A stretch of 64,000 nt of DNA, taken from the NCBI RefSeq assembly GCF_007290395.2, contig NZ_CP041656.2, positions 4,340,001 through 4,404,000 on the forward strand. Direction: 5' to 3'. Made by a program: the position numbers and the translations under genes. Below, piece after piece: positions 27,974 to 36,613 of this stretch. The number at the start of each line of letters is the position of its first letter. The stretch's first letter is position 1. The stretch is from Bradyrhizobium cosmicum (GTDB lineage: Bacteria; Pseudomonadota; Alphaproteobacteria; Rhizobiales; Xanthobacteraceae). The notes under the pieces were generated by a model, which worked only from the letters and a program-made list of their open reading frames with translations, ran no database searches and had not been told where the DNA came from.

Positions 27974-28327
27974 CTATTTGGTCCTGACGTCCTTGGCATA
28001 GACGTCCGGCTTGAAGCCGACCAGGAGCTTGCCGCCGACTTCCAGCACCGGTCGCTTGATCATCGATGGTTGCGCTAGCATCAATGCCAGCGCCTTCTTT
28101 TCGGTAAGGCCTTCCTTGTCGGCGTCGGGCAGTTTCTTGAAGGTCGTTCCGGCGCGGTTGAGCAGCGTCTCCCAGCCGACTTTGTCGCTCCACTGCTTGA
28201 GCTTGTCCTTCTCGATGCCCGCCGCCTTGTAGTCGTGGAATTCATAGGCGACGCCGTTCGTGTCGAGCCAGGCGCGCGCTTTCTTCATGGTGTCGCAGTT
28301 CTTGATGCCGTAGATGATGTTGGGCAA
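27974..28327 (-). CDS. ArsC/Spx-family reductase (YffB-like)
   Basis: This 117-residue thioredoxin-fold protein begins IIYGIKNCDTMKKARAWLD, with a single cysteine followed by DTMKKA, which is characteristic of the YffB branch of the ArsC/Spx family. The Arg of the ArsC active site is represented in KRPVLEVGGKLLVGF. YffB-like proteins are thought to be glutathione-dependent thiol reductases, and arsenate activity has not been demonstrated for them. It is convergent with the PAS_5 gene (24-base gap). Confidence 0.85.
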   Translation of the reverse strand: MPNIIYGIKNCDTMKKARAWLDTNGVAYEFHDYKAAGIEKDKLKQWSDKVGWETLLNRAGTTFKKLPDADKEGLTEKKALALMLAQPSMIKRPVLEVGGKLLVGFKPDVYAKDVRTK

Positions 28328-28428
28328 GACGTTCCTCGCATGCGTCGTATCGTGACCGCAGCGTTGTACGAAACTCCGGTTCGCGCGACAATATTGCGAA
28401 CCAAGTCAGCCCCCCGAACGGACATTCC

Positions 28429-28800
28429 ATGCACGTTACCCACGATCCCGCCGCGGCCTCGTCGCCGACTATCGACTTCAACACCTTCCTCGCGGTCGAT
28501 ATTCGCGTCGGCACCATCGTCGATGCGAAGCCGTTTCCGGAGGCGCGCAAGCCGGCGTGGCGGCTGTGGATCGACTTCGGTCCCGTGATCGGCGTACGCA
28601 AGAGTTCGGCGCAAATCACGGAGAACCATCCGCTGGAGACGCTGGTGGGACAACAGGTCGCGGCGGTCGTCAATTTCCCGCCACGCCAGATCGGGCCTGT
28701 CGTCTCGGAGGTGCTGACGCTCGGCTTTCCCGATGCCGACGGCAAGGTCGTGCTGGTGCAGCCGAGCAAACCGGTGCCCAACGGCGGACGGCTGTTCTAG
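28429..28800 (+). CDS. csaA: CsaA-type tRNA-binding domain protein
   Basis: This 123-residue protein consists of one OB-fold tRNA-binding domain: FLAVDIRVGTIVDAKPFPEARKPAW, QITENHPLETLVGQQVAAVVNF and GFPDADGKVVLVQP. CsaA works as a dimeric tRNA-binding, chaperone-like protein in Bacillus; the alphaproteobacterial role is less clear. The stop is one base from the stop of the convergent GST gene, so there is no room for a separate terminator. Confidence 0.88.
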   Translation: MHVTHDPAAASSPTIDFNTFLAVDIRVGTIVDAKPFPEARKPAWRLWIDFGPVIGVRKSSAQITENHPLETLVGQQVAAVVNFPPRQIGPVVSEVLTLGFPDADGKVVLVQPSKPVPNGGRLF

Positions 28801-28801
28801 C

Positions 28802-29506
28802 TCACGGCCGCTTCGGAATGTTCAGCCCGCGCTGCACGGCCGGCCGCGCGAGACCTCGTTCGAGCCAAGCGGCCACCGACTTGAATTGGCTGAATTCGAC
28901 GAGATCGCCGGCACCGTAGAAGCCGATAAGATTGCGCACCCAGCCGAGCATGGAAATGTCGGCGATAGTGTAGTCGTCATCCATGAACCATTGCCGTCCC
29001 GCAAGATGCGTCTCCATCACGCCGAGCAGACGCCTGGACTCGCCCACGTAACGTTCGAGCGGCCGCTTGTCCTCGAAATCCTTGCCGGCGAATTTGTGGA
29101 AGAAGCCGACCTGGCCGAACATCGGCCCGATGCCGCCCATCTGGAAATGCACCCACTGGATGGTCTGGTAACGGCGCGTAGCGTCTTCGGACAAAAGCTT
29201 TCCGGTCTTCTCCGCCAGATATTGCAGGATCGCGCCGGACTCGAACAGCGGCATCGGCCTTCCGCCGGGGCCGTTGGGATCGAGGATCGCCGGGATCTTG
29301 CCGTTCGGATTGAGCGAGAGGAATTCCGGCGTCTTCTGGTCGTCCTTGCCGAAGTCGACGAGATGCACCTCGTAAGGCAATCCAATCTCCTCCAGCATGA
29401 TCGAAACCTTGACGCCGTTGGGTGTCGGCAGCGAATAGAGCTGAAGCAGCTCGGGATGCTCGGCCGGCCAGCGCCTGGTGATTGCAAATGCGGAGAGATC
29501 TGACAT
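28802..29506 (-). CDS. Glutathione S-transferase family protein (YghU/Ure2-like)
   Basis: This 234-residue protein has an N-terminal thioredoxin fold (LQLYSLPTPNGVKVSIMLEE, with the N-G-x-K-V pattern of the nu-class/YghU group) and a helical C-terminal domain. NPNGKIPAILDPNGPGGRPM and ESGAILQYLAEKTGKL form the glutathione-binding region. Enzymes of this type act as glutathione-dependent disulfide reductases or peroxidases. The start at 29506 follows the sequence AAGGATC; longer in-frame starts give non-conserved sequence. Confidence 0.88.
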   Translation of the reverse strand: MSDLSAFAITRRWPAEHPELLQLYSLPTPNGVKVSIMLEEIGLPYEVHLVDFGKDDQKTPEFLSLNPNGKIPAILDPNGPGGRPMPLFESGAILQYLAEKTGKLLSEDATRRYQTIQWVHFQMGGIGPMFGQVGFFHKFAGKDFEDKRPLERYVGESRRLLGVMETHLAGRQWFMDDDYTIADISMLGWVRNLIGFYGAGDLVEFSQFKSVAAWLERGLARPAVQRGLNIPKRP

Positions 29507-29571
29507 CGGGGATCCTTCGAGCTGGTATTGAGCCGCGCCTAATCTAGGCGGGGTGCAGATCGGCGCAAGGT

Positions 29572-30237
29572 TCAATAATTGATCTCCATCCGCAGTCCGC
29601 GCGGATCGATCTCCTCGCCGCCGACACGCTGCGTGCTGTCGCGCGCGGCGACCGCGCAAGCACAGGCATCAATGAGATCGTCGCGGCCGATGCCGGTGCC
29701 GTGACGTTGTGTCAGCCATTTCCGCACGCATGTGAACCCGCGTTGCTCCAGCAACGCGATGCGCTGTTCGCGACCATGCGGCGATGTCTTCGGCGCAAGC
29801 CGGATCTGACCGGCGAGATTCCAGAACACCAATTCCGGATGCGCTTCGCCGACAATGGCTTGTCGCGCCGGCGTCATGATCGCGTCGACGTCCCTGATCT
29901 TGTCCCTGATATTCCAGAGCTGCGCGGACACGCCCATGCCCCTGCCTTCATGCTCCCAGTAATGGCGATTGGCTGCCCCCATGTCAGAGAACTTCCAGAG
30001 GTCGCACCGCGCACCGAGGAACACGGCAGGACCAATCAATTTTCGGGCCTCCTTGTCGCAGCAACGATAGCCGCTCGGCTTCAAACCGATCGGCATGTCG
30101 ATCATCGCGCGCGCATGCGGCAAGGCGAGCAAGCGCGTCAGGCCAGGCGAATAATCGAAACCGTGATCGCCGCGATCATCGATCCACGCGGCGACCCAGC
30201 CGAAGCGAAATCCATCGAGACCGAGATAGTTTGGCAC
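29572..30237 (-). CDS. DUF429 family protein
   Basis: This 221-residue protein matches DUF429, a family with an RNase H-like fold of predicted nuclease or regulatory activity: NYLGLDGFRFGWVAAWI at the N terminus, MIDMPIGL in the centre, then EAHPELVFWNLAG and DDLIDACACAVAA near the end. The Asp residues of these motifs would form a metal site. The function is unknown. It lies between a GST and a serine hydrolase on the same strand but with intervening gaps. Confidence 0.82.
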   Translation of the reverse strand: MPNYLGLDGFRFGWVAAWIDDRGDHGFDYSPGLTRLLALPHARAMIDMPIGLKPSGYRCCDKEARKLIGPAVFLGARCDLWKFSDMGAANRHYWEHEGRGMGVSAQLWNIRDKIRDVDAIMTPARQAIVGEAHPELVFWNLAGQIRLAPKTSPHGREQRIALLEQRGFTCVRKWLTQRHGTGIGRDDLIDACACAVAARDSTQRVGGEEIDPRGLRMEINY

Positions 30238-30267
30238 GCTGTCGATCCTGACGTGCCCTCTCGCCGA

Positions 30268-31452
30268 TCAGCCGCCGACTGCCTGGTAGGCCAGGCGCTT
30301 GAACTCGAAGAAGAACGGATTCCAGAAACCCATGTGGCGCTGGGCCATCAGCACGCCGGCGGTGTTGGCCTGCGGGCAGATCCACCAATGGGTGCCGGCA
30401 AGGCCGCCCCACTGGAATTCGCCGGTCGAATTCGGCGGATCGAACGGCGTCGGAGCGAAGGTGACGGCGCCGCCGAGACCAAAGCCCTTGCCGGGGATCG
30501 GCCCGAGATTGGCAAAACGGATGGTCTGCCCGGCGGCCAATTGGTTGGTCATCATCTGCCGCAGCGTCTCCGGCTTGAGCAGCGCATCCGGGCCGGGCAG
30601 CAGTGCACGCACCAGTGCGAGCATGTCCGGCAGGGTCGAAACCAGACCACCGCCGCCCGACAGCCGCGGGAATGGACGGCGATAGGCTTGCGGATAAGGC
30701 AGATTGTCGGCCCGCGTCAGACCGGGCTTCATTGGATCGAGCACGTCGGCGCCGGTGTAGAGCGCAACCAGCCTGCCCTGCTGTGCCTCAGGCACGTGGA
30801 AACCGGTGTCGGTCATGCCGAGCCGATCGAATATCCGCTCCTTGAAATAGGCGTCCAGCGACTTCCCGGAGACCACCTCGACGACACGACCAAGCACGTC
30901 GGTCGCCACCGAATATTCCCAGCTTGTGCCGGGCTGATAGGACAGCGGCAGATCGGCGAGCTGGTCGATCATGTCAGTCAGCGGCGTCAGCGGATTGAGC
31001 ACGCGCGCTTCGTTGTAACCCTTGAACAGCACCGAGCCGGGATCGAAGATGCCGTAGCTGAGGCCCGAGGTGTGGGTCAGGAGCTGGCGGATCGTGATCG
31101 GGCCCTTCGCCGGCTCGACGTCGGCAAGGCTCGAGGCGCCCTGCTTCAGCACCTTGCGATTGCCGAGCTGCGGCAGGACTTTTTCGACGGCGTCATCGAG
31201 CCCGATGTGTCCCTCTTCGACGAGCAGCATGATCGAGCAGGTGACGAAGATCTTGGTGTTGGAATACGCGCGGAAAATGTGATCGGGCCGGAGCGCGGTC
31301 TTCGCCTCGCGATCGGCGAAACCGACGCATTGCTGATCGACGACATCGCTGCCCTTCAGCACGGCCCAGGACACGCCCGGAATGATCTCCCGATCGACAT
31401 AGCGCTGCATCGTCGTCCGTGCGGCGGAAAAATCCGGTGTTCTGGCGTCCAT
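30268..31452 (-). CDS. Serine hydrolase, beta-lactamase/esterase family
   Basis: This 394-residue protein of the class C beta-lactamase-like family has the catalytic S-x-x-K in RAYSNTKIFVTC, and Y-S-V at the position of the Y-x-N motif in TSWEYSVATDVLG. The C-terminal part contains GLAGTHWWICPQANTAGVLM. No signal peptide is seen, so it is probably a cytosolic esterase rather than a beta-lactamase. The start at 31452 has GGGAAA seven bases upstream. Similarity is to the EstB-like group; the natural substrate is unknown. Confidence 0.85.
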   Translation of the reverse strand: MDARTPDFSAARTTMQRYVDREIIPGVSWAVLKGSDVVDQQCVGFADREAKTALRPDHIFRAYSNTKIFVTCSIMLLVEEGHIGLDDAVEKVLPQLGNRKVLKQGASSLADVEPAKGPITIRQLLTHTSGLSYGIFDPGSVLFKGYNEARVLNPLTPLTDMIDQLADLPLSYQPGTSWEYSVATDVLGRVVEVVSGKSLDAYFKERIFDRLGMTDTGFHVPEAQQGRLVALYTGADVLDPMKPGLTRADNLPYPQAYRRPFPRLSGGGGLVSTLPDMLALVRALLPGPDALLKPETLRQMMTNQLAAGQTIRFANLGPIPGKGFGLGGAVTFAPTPFDPPNSTGEFQWGGLAGTHWWICPQANTAGVLMAQRHMGFWNPFFFEFKRLAYQAVGG

Positions 31453-31526
31453 GTGTGTTTCCCCCAAATTATGGTTGGGCTCGGTATAGCGTGAATTGGC
31501 TGGATATGAAGCCCGGCGGACCGCGC

Positions 31527-32219
31527 TCATCCCTCTTTCATCAGGGCGGTGACGTGCAGGCGGCGACGAATTGTCATCCCCTGCCGCTGATACAGGGCGA
31601 TCGCCGAGGCATTGCTCGAGAACACATGCAGGAACGGAATTTCACCGCGCGCCTCGATCTGGCGCGCGATCGCCGCGAGCAGCGCCTGCGCATAACCGCG
31701 GCCACGGTGATCGGGATGGACACAGACCGCCGTCATCTCGACGAACTTTCCCGGCTTCATCCGCTCGCCGGCCATCGCCACCAGTTCATTGCCTGCGCGA
31801 ATGCCGAGAAAGGTGCCGAGCTCATATGTCCGCGCGGCAAACGGGCCGGGCTTGGTCAGCGCGGTCAGCGCCATCATGGCAGGAACGTCGGCTGCGCCCA
31901 GTGTGACGATCTCGGCATCGCGAAGCGGACTGTCGGCCGGCGAGCCGATCATCTGCTCGCCGGTCTCCGAGAGCACGACCTTGAAGCCGGCGGGAATGTT
32001 GACGGGGTCCGGCGTGAACAGCGCGGCAACTTGCGAGGCCGGCAGGATATCACCCAGCGCGGCAAAGCTTGCCGCCGACATGTCCGCCATGTCGGCAAAC
32101 GGCGTCATGTCCACGGGATAACGCAGAGCCCGCGGGCCGCCTTCCGCAAGATGCTTCTGGCTGGTCGTCAGCGCGCTCCAGATCGGCCGATCGAGCAGCG
32201 CCACATCGCTGTCGGACAC
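31527..32219 (-). CDS. GNAT family N-acetyltransferase
   Basis: This 230-residue protein has the acetyl-CoA binding motif A in its C-terminal half (VHPDHRGRGYAQALLAAIARQ). The following strand and helix read FLHVFSSNASAIALYQRQGM, the usual GNAT end. The N-terminal half is the FR47-like extension. The start is GTG at 32219, preceded by AAGGA at eight bases, and overlaps the region just after the Lin0512 stop codon, so the two genes are probably cotranscribed. Confidence 0.85.
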   Translation of the reverse strand: MSDSDVALLDRPIWSALTTSQKHLAEGGPRALRYPVDMTPFADMADMSAASFAALGDILPASQVAALFTPDPVNIPAGFKVVLSETGEQMIGSPADSPLRDAEIVTLGAADVPAMMALTALTKPGPFAARTYELGTFLGIRAGNELVAMAGERMKPGKFVEMTAVCVHPDHRGRGYAQALLAAIARQIEARGEIPFLHVFSSNASAIALYQRQGMTIRRRLHVTALMKEG

Positions 32220-32223
32220 CGGC

Positions 32224-32571
32224 CTAGTCCTTCTCGAAGCTGACGATGACGGCGGCGTTGGCGATGAGGATGGGGTCGTTGGCCACTTCCGTGGCCGAGG
32301 GAATCTCGAGTCCGCCCTTGACCGCGGTCACGGTCACCGTGCCGTAAGGTAGCTCCTTGGCAACAGCTTCCTTGTCCACCGCCTCGGGGTTGGGCACGGC
32401 GATCGTGACGTCGACGAACATGTCGTTGGCGGTCTTGCCGATCATCCGGAAGAAGCCGAGGCTCGAATGCCTGATCGCATCCGACACCGCTCGCTTCGCC
32501 GCCTTGGTGGCATCCCGGCCGTGGACGTCGACGCCCATACCCATCTCGGTGATACAGCGAACGCGGGTCAT
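32224..32571 (-). CDS. Lin0512 family protein
   Basis: This 115-residue protein of the conserved Lin0512 family shows the pattern EMGMGVDVHGRDATKAAKRAVSDAI near the N terminus and PYGTVTVTAVKGGLEIPS in the second half. The family is small, cytosolic and widespread, with no established function. Its stop lies four bases before the GTG of the acetyltransferase gene, suggesting a two-gene operon. All parts of the family pattern appear intact. Confidence 0.85.
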   Translation of the reverse strand: MTRVRCITEMGMGVDVHGRDATKAAKRAVSDAIRHSSLGFFRMIGKTANDMFVDVTIAVPNPEAVDKEAVAKELPYGTVTVTAVKGGLEIPSATEVANDPILIANAAVIVSFEKD

Positions 32572-32637
32572 GTCTTATTCCTGTTGTTGATGGGATGATG
32601 CAAGTTGTTATCGCGTTTTGGATGATCGGCATACTCT

Positions 32638-32720
32638 GTCATTGCGAGGAGCGAAGCGACGAAGCAATCCAGCTGTCCCTGCGGAAAGATCCTGGGTTGT
32701 TTCGCTACGCTCGCAATGAC
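32638..32720. repeat. Dispersed palindromic repeat, GTCATTGCGAG type
   Basis: Arms GTCATTGCGAGGAGCGAAGC and its near-complement GCTACGCTCGCAATGAC enclose GAAGCAATCC...GGGTTGTTTC. This is a well-known multicopy intergenic hairpin element of Bradyrhizobium. It lies between Lin0512 and the TPP-enzyme gene. Confidence 0.75.
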
Positions 32721-32745
32721 GGGCGAGGTGAGAGTTTCGATTGAA

Positions 32746-34410
32746 TCACGCCTTCGCTTTCTGATGCGCCCGCAGCTCATCCACCAGCACCCGCACATTC
32801 TCCGAATAGTCGATCGGGATCACGACCAGGTGCACGCCGCCCTCCTTGAACGCCGCATCAAGCGTCGGAGCAAAGCTGTCGATGCTCTCGATGCGATGGC
32901 CCTTCGCGCCATAGGCCTTCGCATACAGCACAAAGTCCGGATTGCCGAACGTCATGCCGAAATCGGCGAAATGATCGACGGCCTGCTTCCAGCGGATCAT
33001 GCCGTAGGCGTGGTCTTCCAGCACCAGGACGACGAGATTGAGCTTGAGCCGGACGGCGGTCTCCATTTCCTGGCTGTTCATCATGAAGCCGCCGTCGCCG
33101 GCGACCGCGAGCACACGTCGCTCGGGATAAAGCATCGCGGCCATCATCGCCGACGGCAGGCCGGCGCCCATGGTCGCCAGCGCATTGTCGAGCAGCAGCG
33201 TGTTGGCGACGCGGGTGCGGTAGTTGCGCGCGAACCAGATCTTGTACATGCCGTTGTCGAGCGCAACGATGCCGTTCTCCGGGATCACCTGCCTGATGTC
33301 GTGCACGATCCGCTGCGGCGTCGGCGGCCATCGCGCCTCGGTGGCGCGGTCGGCAAGATGCCCCAGAATCTCCTCCCGCAACGGCAGCAGCGCCGCTGCC
33401 TGCGGCAGCTTGCCTTCGAGACGATCTGCTAACAACTCGAGGCTCGGGCCGACGTCTCCGACGACCTCCGCATCGGGGAAATAGACCTGCTCGACGCTGG
33501 CCGAGGTGTAGCTGACGTGGATGACCTTCGGCCCCGACGGCCCCATGATGAAGGGGGGCTTCTCGATGGGATCGTGACCGATCGCGACGATCAGATCGGC
33601 GGCCTCGATCGCGTCGTGCACGTAGTCGCGCTCGGACAGCGCCGCGGTGCCCATATAGAGATTGGTGCCGCCGGGCACGGTGCCCTTGCCCATCTGCGTG
33701 GTGAAGAACGGAATGCCGGTCCGGCGCACGAAGCTTGCGATGCCGTGCGTCGAACGTGGCCGGCTGGTCGCGGCGCCCATCATCACGAGCGGGCGTTTTG
33801 CAGCCAGAATCATTCCCGCGGCGCGGTCGAGCGCGGCGCGGTGGGCGACGGGAATTTCGATGGGGTGAACCGGGATCACGGGAACGGCCGGCACTTCATC
33901 GCCAGCAATGTCCTCCGGCAGTTCGAGATGGACGGGTCCCGGCCGCTCCTCCATCGCCACGCGGAAGGCGTCGCGCACCACGGTCGGAATGCTGGACGCG
34001 CTGATGATCTGCCGCGACAGCTTCGTCAGCGGCTTCATGCTCGCGACCACGTCCACGATCTGGAAGCGCGCCTGCCGGCTGCTCATGATCGGCTTCTGGC
34101 CGGTGATCAGGATCATCGGCATCGCGCCGAGATGCGCATAGGCCGCGCCGGTGGACAGATTGAGCGCGCCGGGGCCGAGCGTCGACAGACACACACCCGG
34201 CTTGCCGGTGAGCCGGCCATGGGTGGCGGCCATGAAGGCGGCGGCCTGCTCATGGCGGGTCAGGATCAGCTGGATCTTAGAGGTGCGCAGCGATTCGACG
34301 AGGTCGAGGTTCTCCTCGCCCGGAACACCGAAGATGCGATCGACGCCTTCGTTCTCCAGAGCCGCGACGAACAGGTCCGATCCCTTGACTTTGTGGTCCT
34401 GCCCGCTCAT
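32746..34410 (-). CDS. Acetolactate synthase-like thiamine pyrophosphate enzyme
   Basis: This 554-residue TPP-dependent enzyme has all three domains: an N-terminal pyrimidine-binding domain with the catalytic glutamate in TRHEQAAAF, a central domain, and a C-terminal TPP domain with the GDG...N motif (VAGDGGFMMNSQEMETAV). GPGALNLSTGAAYAHLGAMP resembles catabolic acetolactate synthases and related carboligases. No regulatory small subunit is nearby. ATG at 34410 fits the family start (MSGQDHKVKGSDLFVAALE). It would condense pyruvate or a similar 2-oxo acid; the precise reaction is uncertain. Confidence 0.86.
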   Translation of the reverse strand: MSGQDHKVKGSDLFVAALENEGVDRIFGVPGEENLDLVESLRTSKIQLILTRHEQAAAFMAATHGRLTGKPGVCLSTLGPGALNLSTGAAYAHLGAMPMILITGQKPIMSSRQARFQIVDVVASMKPLTKLSRQIISASSIPTVVRDAFRVAMEERPGPVHLELPEDIAGDEVPAVPVIPVHPIEIPVAHRAALDRAAGMILAAKRPLVMMGAATSRPRSTHGIASFVRRTGIPFFTTQMGKGTVPGGTNLYMGTAALSERDYVHDAIEAADLIVAIGHDPIEKPPFIMGPSGPKVIHVSYTSASVEQVYFPDAEVVGDVGPSLELLADRLEGKLPQAAALLPLREEILGHLADRATEARWPPTPQRIVHDIRQVIPENGIVALDNGMYKIWFARNYRTRVANTLLLDNALATMGAGLPSAMMAAMLYPERRVLAVAGDGGFMMNSQEMETAVRLKLNLVVLVLEDHAYGMIRWKQAVDHFADFGMTFGNPDFVLYAKAYGAKGHRIESIDSFAPTLDAAFKEGGVHLVVIPIDYSENVRVLVDELRAHQKAKA

Positions 34411-34519
34411 GTCGCCTCCGCGCGTTGTGCTGCTCCCATGAACTGGGAGCAATCACATGGTAGCCGCTCGCGGCGACAGCACAACTCACAATGCGGCGCG
34501 CAACTGCTTCAAAACCCTC

Positions 34520-34575
34520 ATCGCGAGCGCAGCGAAGCGATCCAGAGTCTCTTAGCGGACGCATGTCTGGATTGC
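34520..34575. repeat. Partial copy of the GCGAGCGAAGC-type dispersed repeat
   Basis: CGCGAGCGCAGCGAAGCGATCCAGA and the facing TCTGGATTGC form a shorter and more degraded relative of the element at 32638-32720. It lies between the TPP-enzyme gene and a LysR gene and partly reaches the end of the latter. Confidence 0.5.
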
Positions 34576-34583
34576 GCCGACGC

Positions 34584-35477
34584 TCACGGCTTGGCTTCGG
34601 CGAAAATGCCGGCGATCCACTCCAGGAACACGCGCAGGCGCAGCGCGAGCTGGCGGTTCTGCGGATAGAGCGCGCAGAGCGGCGTCGGCGACGGCGGATG
34701 GTCCGCCAGCACCTCGACCAGCGCCCCGCTCGCGAGATCGTCCGCAAAGCGATAGCGCGGAGCCTGCGCAAGACCAAAGCCAAGCCGCGCGAGGTCGGCC
34801 ATCGTGTCGGAATTGTTGACGCGAACCCGGCTCGGCAGCACGACATGGCGAAGCGTGCCGGCGATGGAAAATTCCAACGGAAGAACGTCGCCGGTGCGCG
34901 AGGAGAGGAAGGCCACCATCTGATGGCCGTCGAGTGCGTCCGGCGTCGCCGGCGTGCCGTGGCTCGCCAGATAGGCCGGGCTTGCCACCGTAATCTCCGC
35001 GATGGTGCCGAGGCGACGCAGGATCATGCCGCTGTCCTCGGGCTCGCCTGAGCGGATCACGCAATCGATGCCCTCGCGCACGAGATCGACGAGGCGGTCG
35101 CCCTGCCCGATCTGCAAGTCGAGCTGCGGATAGCGCGCCAGGAACGCGGGCAGGTGCGGCAGGATGAAGGTGCGCGTCAGCAAAGGATGCGCGTCGATAC
35201 GCAACAGGCCGCGCGGTTGTGCATCGCGCATCGCGGCTTCCGCTTCCTCGACCTCCGCCAGGATGGCGACGCAGCGGCGGTAATAGTCCTCGCCGTCGAG
35301 CGTCGGCGTGACATGCCGCGTCGTCCGTTCCAGCAGGCGCGCGCCCAGCCGCGCTTCCAGGCCGCGCAGCACCTCGCTCGCCGTCGAGCGGGGAATGCCG
35401 AGGTCGGCGGCTGCAGCCGTAAAGCTCTGCCGCTCGACCAGGCGGACAAACAGGCGCATGGCGTCGAAACGGTCCAT
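34584..35477 (-). CDS. LysR family transcriptional regulator
   Basis: This 297-residue protein has the N-terminal winged-helix domain MDRFDAMRLFVRLVERQSFT followed by AAAADLGIPRSTASEVLRGLEARLGARLLERTT, and a C-terminal periplasmic-binding-like effector domain. It is divergent from the SDR/tautomerase pair beginning at 35582 and is the likely regulator of that pair. A short palindrome (GGTGA-TTGT-TCACC, 35480-35493) sits directly before its start, which could be an autoregulatory site. Confidence 0.9.
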   Translation of the reverse strand: MDRFDAMRLFVRLVERQSFTAAAADLGIPRSTASEVLRGLEARLGARLLERTTRHVTPTLDGEDYYRRCVAILAEVEEAEAAMRDAQPRGLLRIDAHPLLTRTFILPHLPAFLARYPQLDLQIGQGDRLVDLVREGIDCVIRSGEPEDSGMILRRLGTIAEITVASPAYLASHGTPATPDALDGHQMVAFLSSRTGDVLPLEFSIAGTLRHVVLPSRVRVNNSDTMADLARLGFGLAQAPRYRFADDLASGALVEVLADHPPSPTPLCALYPQNRQLALRLRVFLEWIAGIFAEAKP

Positions 35478-35479
35478 GG

Positions 35480-35493
35480 GGTGATTGTTCACC
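35480..35493. promoter_or_regulatory. Candidate LysR operator (14-bp palindrome)
   Basis: GGTGATTGTTCACC has 5-bp arms and a four-base centre. It lies between the divergent LysR gene and SDR gene, directly next to the regulator's start. LysR sites are usually T-N11-A palindromes, and this one is shorter, so the assignment rests on position and symmetry only. Confidence 0.3.
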
Positions 35494-35581
35494 ACAGCCG
35501 ACAAGTGATGGCAAGTCTTGGGCGATTATCCGGCAATGGCGATCGCGTATCTCCCGGTCAGACCTATCGAGGAGACCCACC

Positions 35582-36325
35582 ATGACCACCACCCCATCCC
35601 AGCGCGCCGCCATCGTCACCGGCGGCTCCCGCGGCATCGGCGCGGCGATCGCCCGCCGGCTGGCGCGGGACGGAATTGCGGTTGCCATCAACTATGCCAG
35701 TGGCCGCGACGCCGCGGACGCACTCGTTGCCGAGATCGAGGCCGCCGGCGGACACGCCATCGCCGTGCAGGCCGATCTTGCCGATCCGGCAACCCCATCG
35801 CTGCTGTTCGATGCGGCCGTGCGCGCCTTCGGCGGCGTCGACATCCTCGTCAACAATGCCGGAGTCATGGAACTCGGGCCACTCGCCGAGATGACGGACG
35901 CGTCGTTCGCGCGGCAGATGTCGATCAATCTCGAAAGCGTGTTCAGGTCCTTGCGCGAAGCGGCGCGGCGGCTCCGCGACGGCGGCCGCATCGTCAACTT
36001 CTCATCCAGCGTGGTCGGCCTCTATCAGCCCGGCTACGGCGTCTACGCCGCGACCAAGGCCGCGGTCGAAGCCATGACGCATATCCTCGCCAAGGAGCTC
36101 GGCGGCCGGCGCATCACGGTCAACGCGGTGGCGCCCGGTCCGGTCGAGACCCGACTGTTCATGGACGGCAAGAGCGAGCAGCAGGTGCGCGCCATTGCCG
36201 CCATGAACCCGTTCGGCCGCCTCGGCCAGCCCGACGACATCGCCGGCGTCGTTGCCTTCCTGGCCGGCCGCGACAGCGGCTGGATCAACGGCCAGATCAT
36301 TCGCGCCAACGGCGGCGTGATCTGA
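35582..36325 (+). CDS. SDR family oxidoreductase (3-oxoacyl-ACP reductase-like)
   Basis: This 247-residue classical SDR has TGGSRGIGAAIA as the nucleotide-binding loop, NNAGVME, a catalytic serine in NFSSSV, and YGVYAATK (Y-x-x-x-K). The C terminus GWINGQIIRANGGVI is typical of FabG-like reductases. It is preceded by GGAGA and followed after 35 bases by a tautomerase gene. The divergent LysR gene probably controls it. The substrate is unknown; quinone or ketone reduction is common for such LysR-SDR pairs. Confidence 0.88.
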   Translation: MTTTPSQRAAIVTGGSRGIGAAIARRLARDGIAVAINYASGRDAADALVAEIEAAGGHAIAVQADLADPATPSLLFDAAVRAFGGVDILVNNAGVMELGPLAEMTDASFARQMSINLESVFRSLREAARRLRDGGRIVNFSSSVVGLYQPGYGVYAATKAAVEAMTHILAKELGGRRITVNAVAPGPVETRLFMDGKSEQQVRAIAAMNPFGRLGQPDDIAGVVAFLAGRDSGWINGQIIRANGGVI

Positions 36326-36360
36326 CACGCAGGACGACACCTCACAGGGAGACGACAATC

Positions 36361-36594
36361 ATGCCTTTCGCCAACATCAAGATCCCGCAGGCCGCGCTCT
36401 CGCGAACCCAGAAGGCGGAGATCGTGCATCGCCTCACCGCGCTGTTCGTCGACTATTTCGGCGAAGCGGCGCGGCCGCACACGATGGTCCTGATCGAGGA
36501 AGTCCCCGACGGTGGCTATGGCCGCGCCGACGAGGTATTCGTCGTTCCAGACGCTTATCGCGCCGGCGATTCCGTCACGGCAGCTTCAGGCTGA
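36361..36594 (+). CDS. 4-oxalocrotonate tautomerase family protein
   Basis: This 77-residue protein starts MPFANIKIPQAAL, so Pro1 after methionine removal would be the catalytic base. The helix TQKAEIVHRLTALFVDYFGE and the strand TMVLIEEVPDGGYGRADE follow the tautomerase pattern. The Shine-Dalgarno GGGAGACG precedes the ATG. It is probably cotranscribed with the SDR gene. The enol-keto substrate is not known. The reading frame continues from an open frame antisense to nothing and is clearly coding. Confidence 0.85.
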   Translation: MPFANIKIPQAALSRTQKAEIVHRLTALFVDYFGEAARPHTMVLIEEVPDGGYGRADEVFVVPDAYRAGDSVTAASG

Positions 36595-36613
36595 GCGCGC
36601 GGGCGACCTCCGC

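Noticed and set aside
35518-36594. Possible SDR-tautomerase fusion in one frame
   Set aside because: The long frame reads the SDR gene out of its true frame and only the last 78 codons (the tautomerase, with its own ATG and Shine-Dalgarno) are real.
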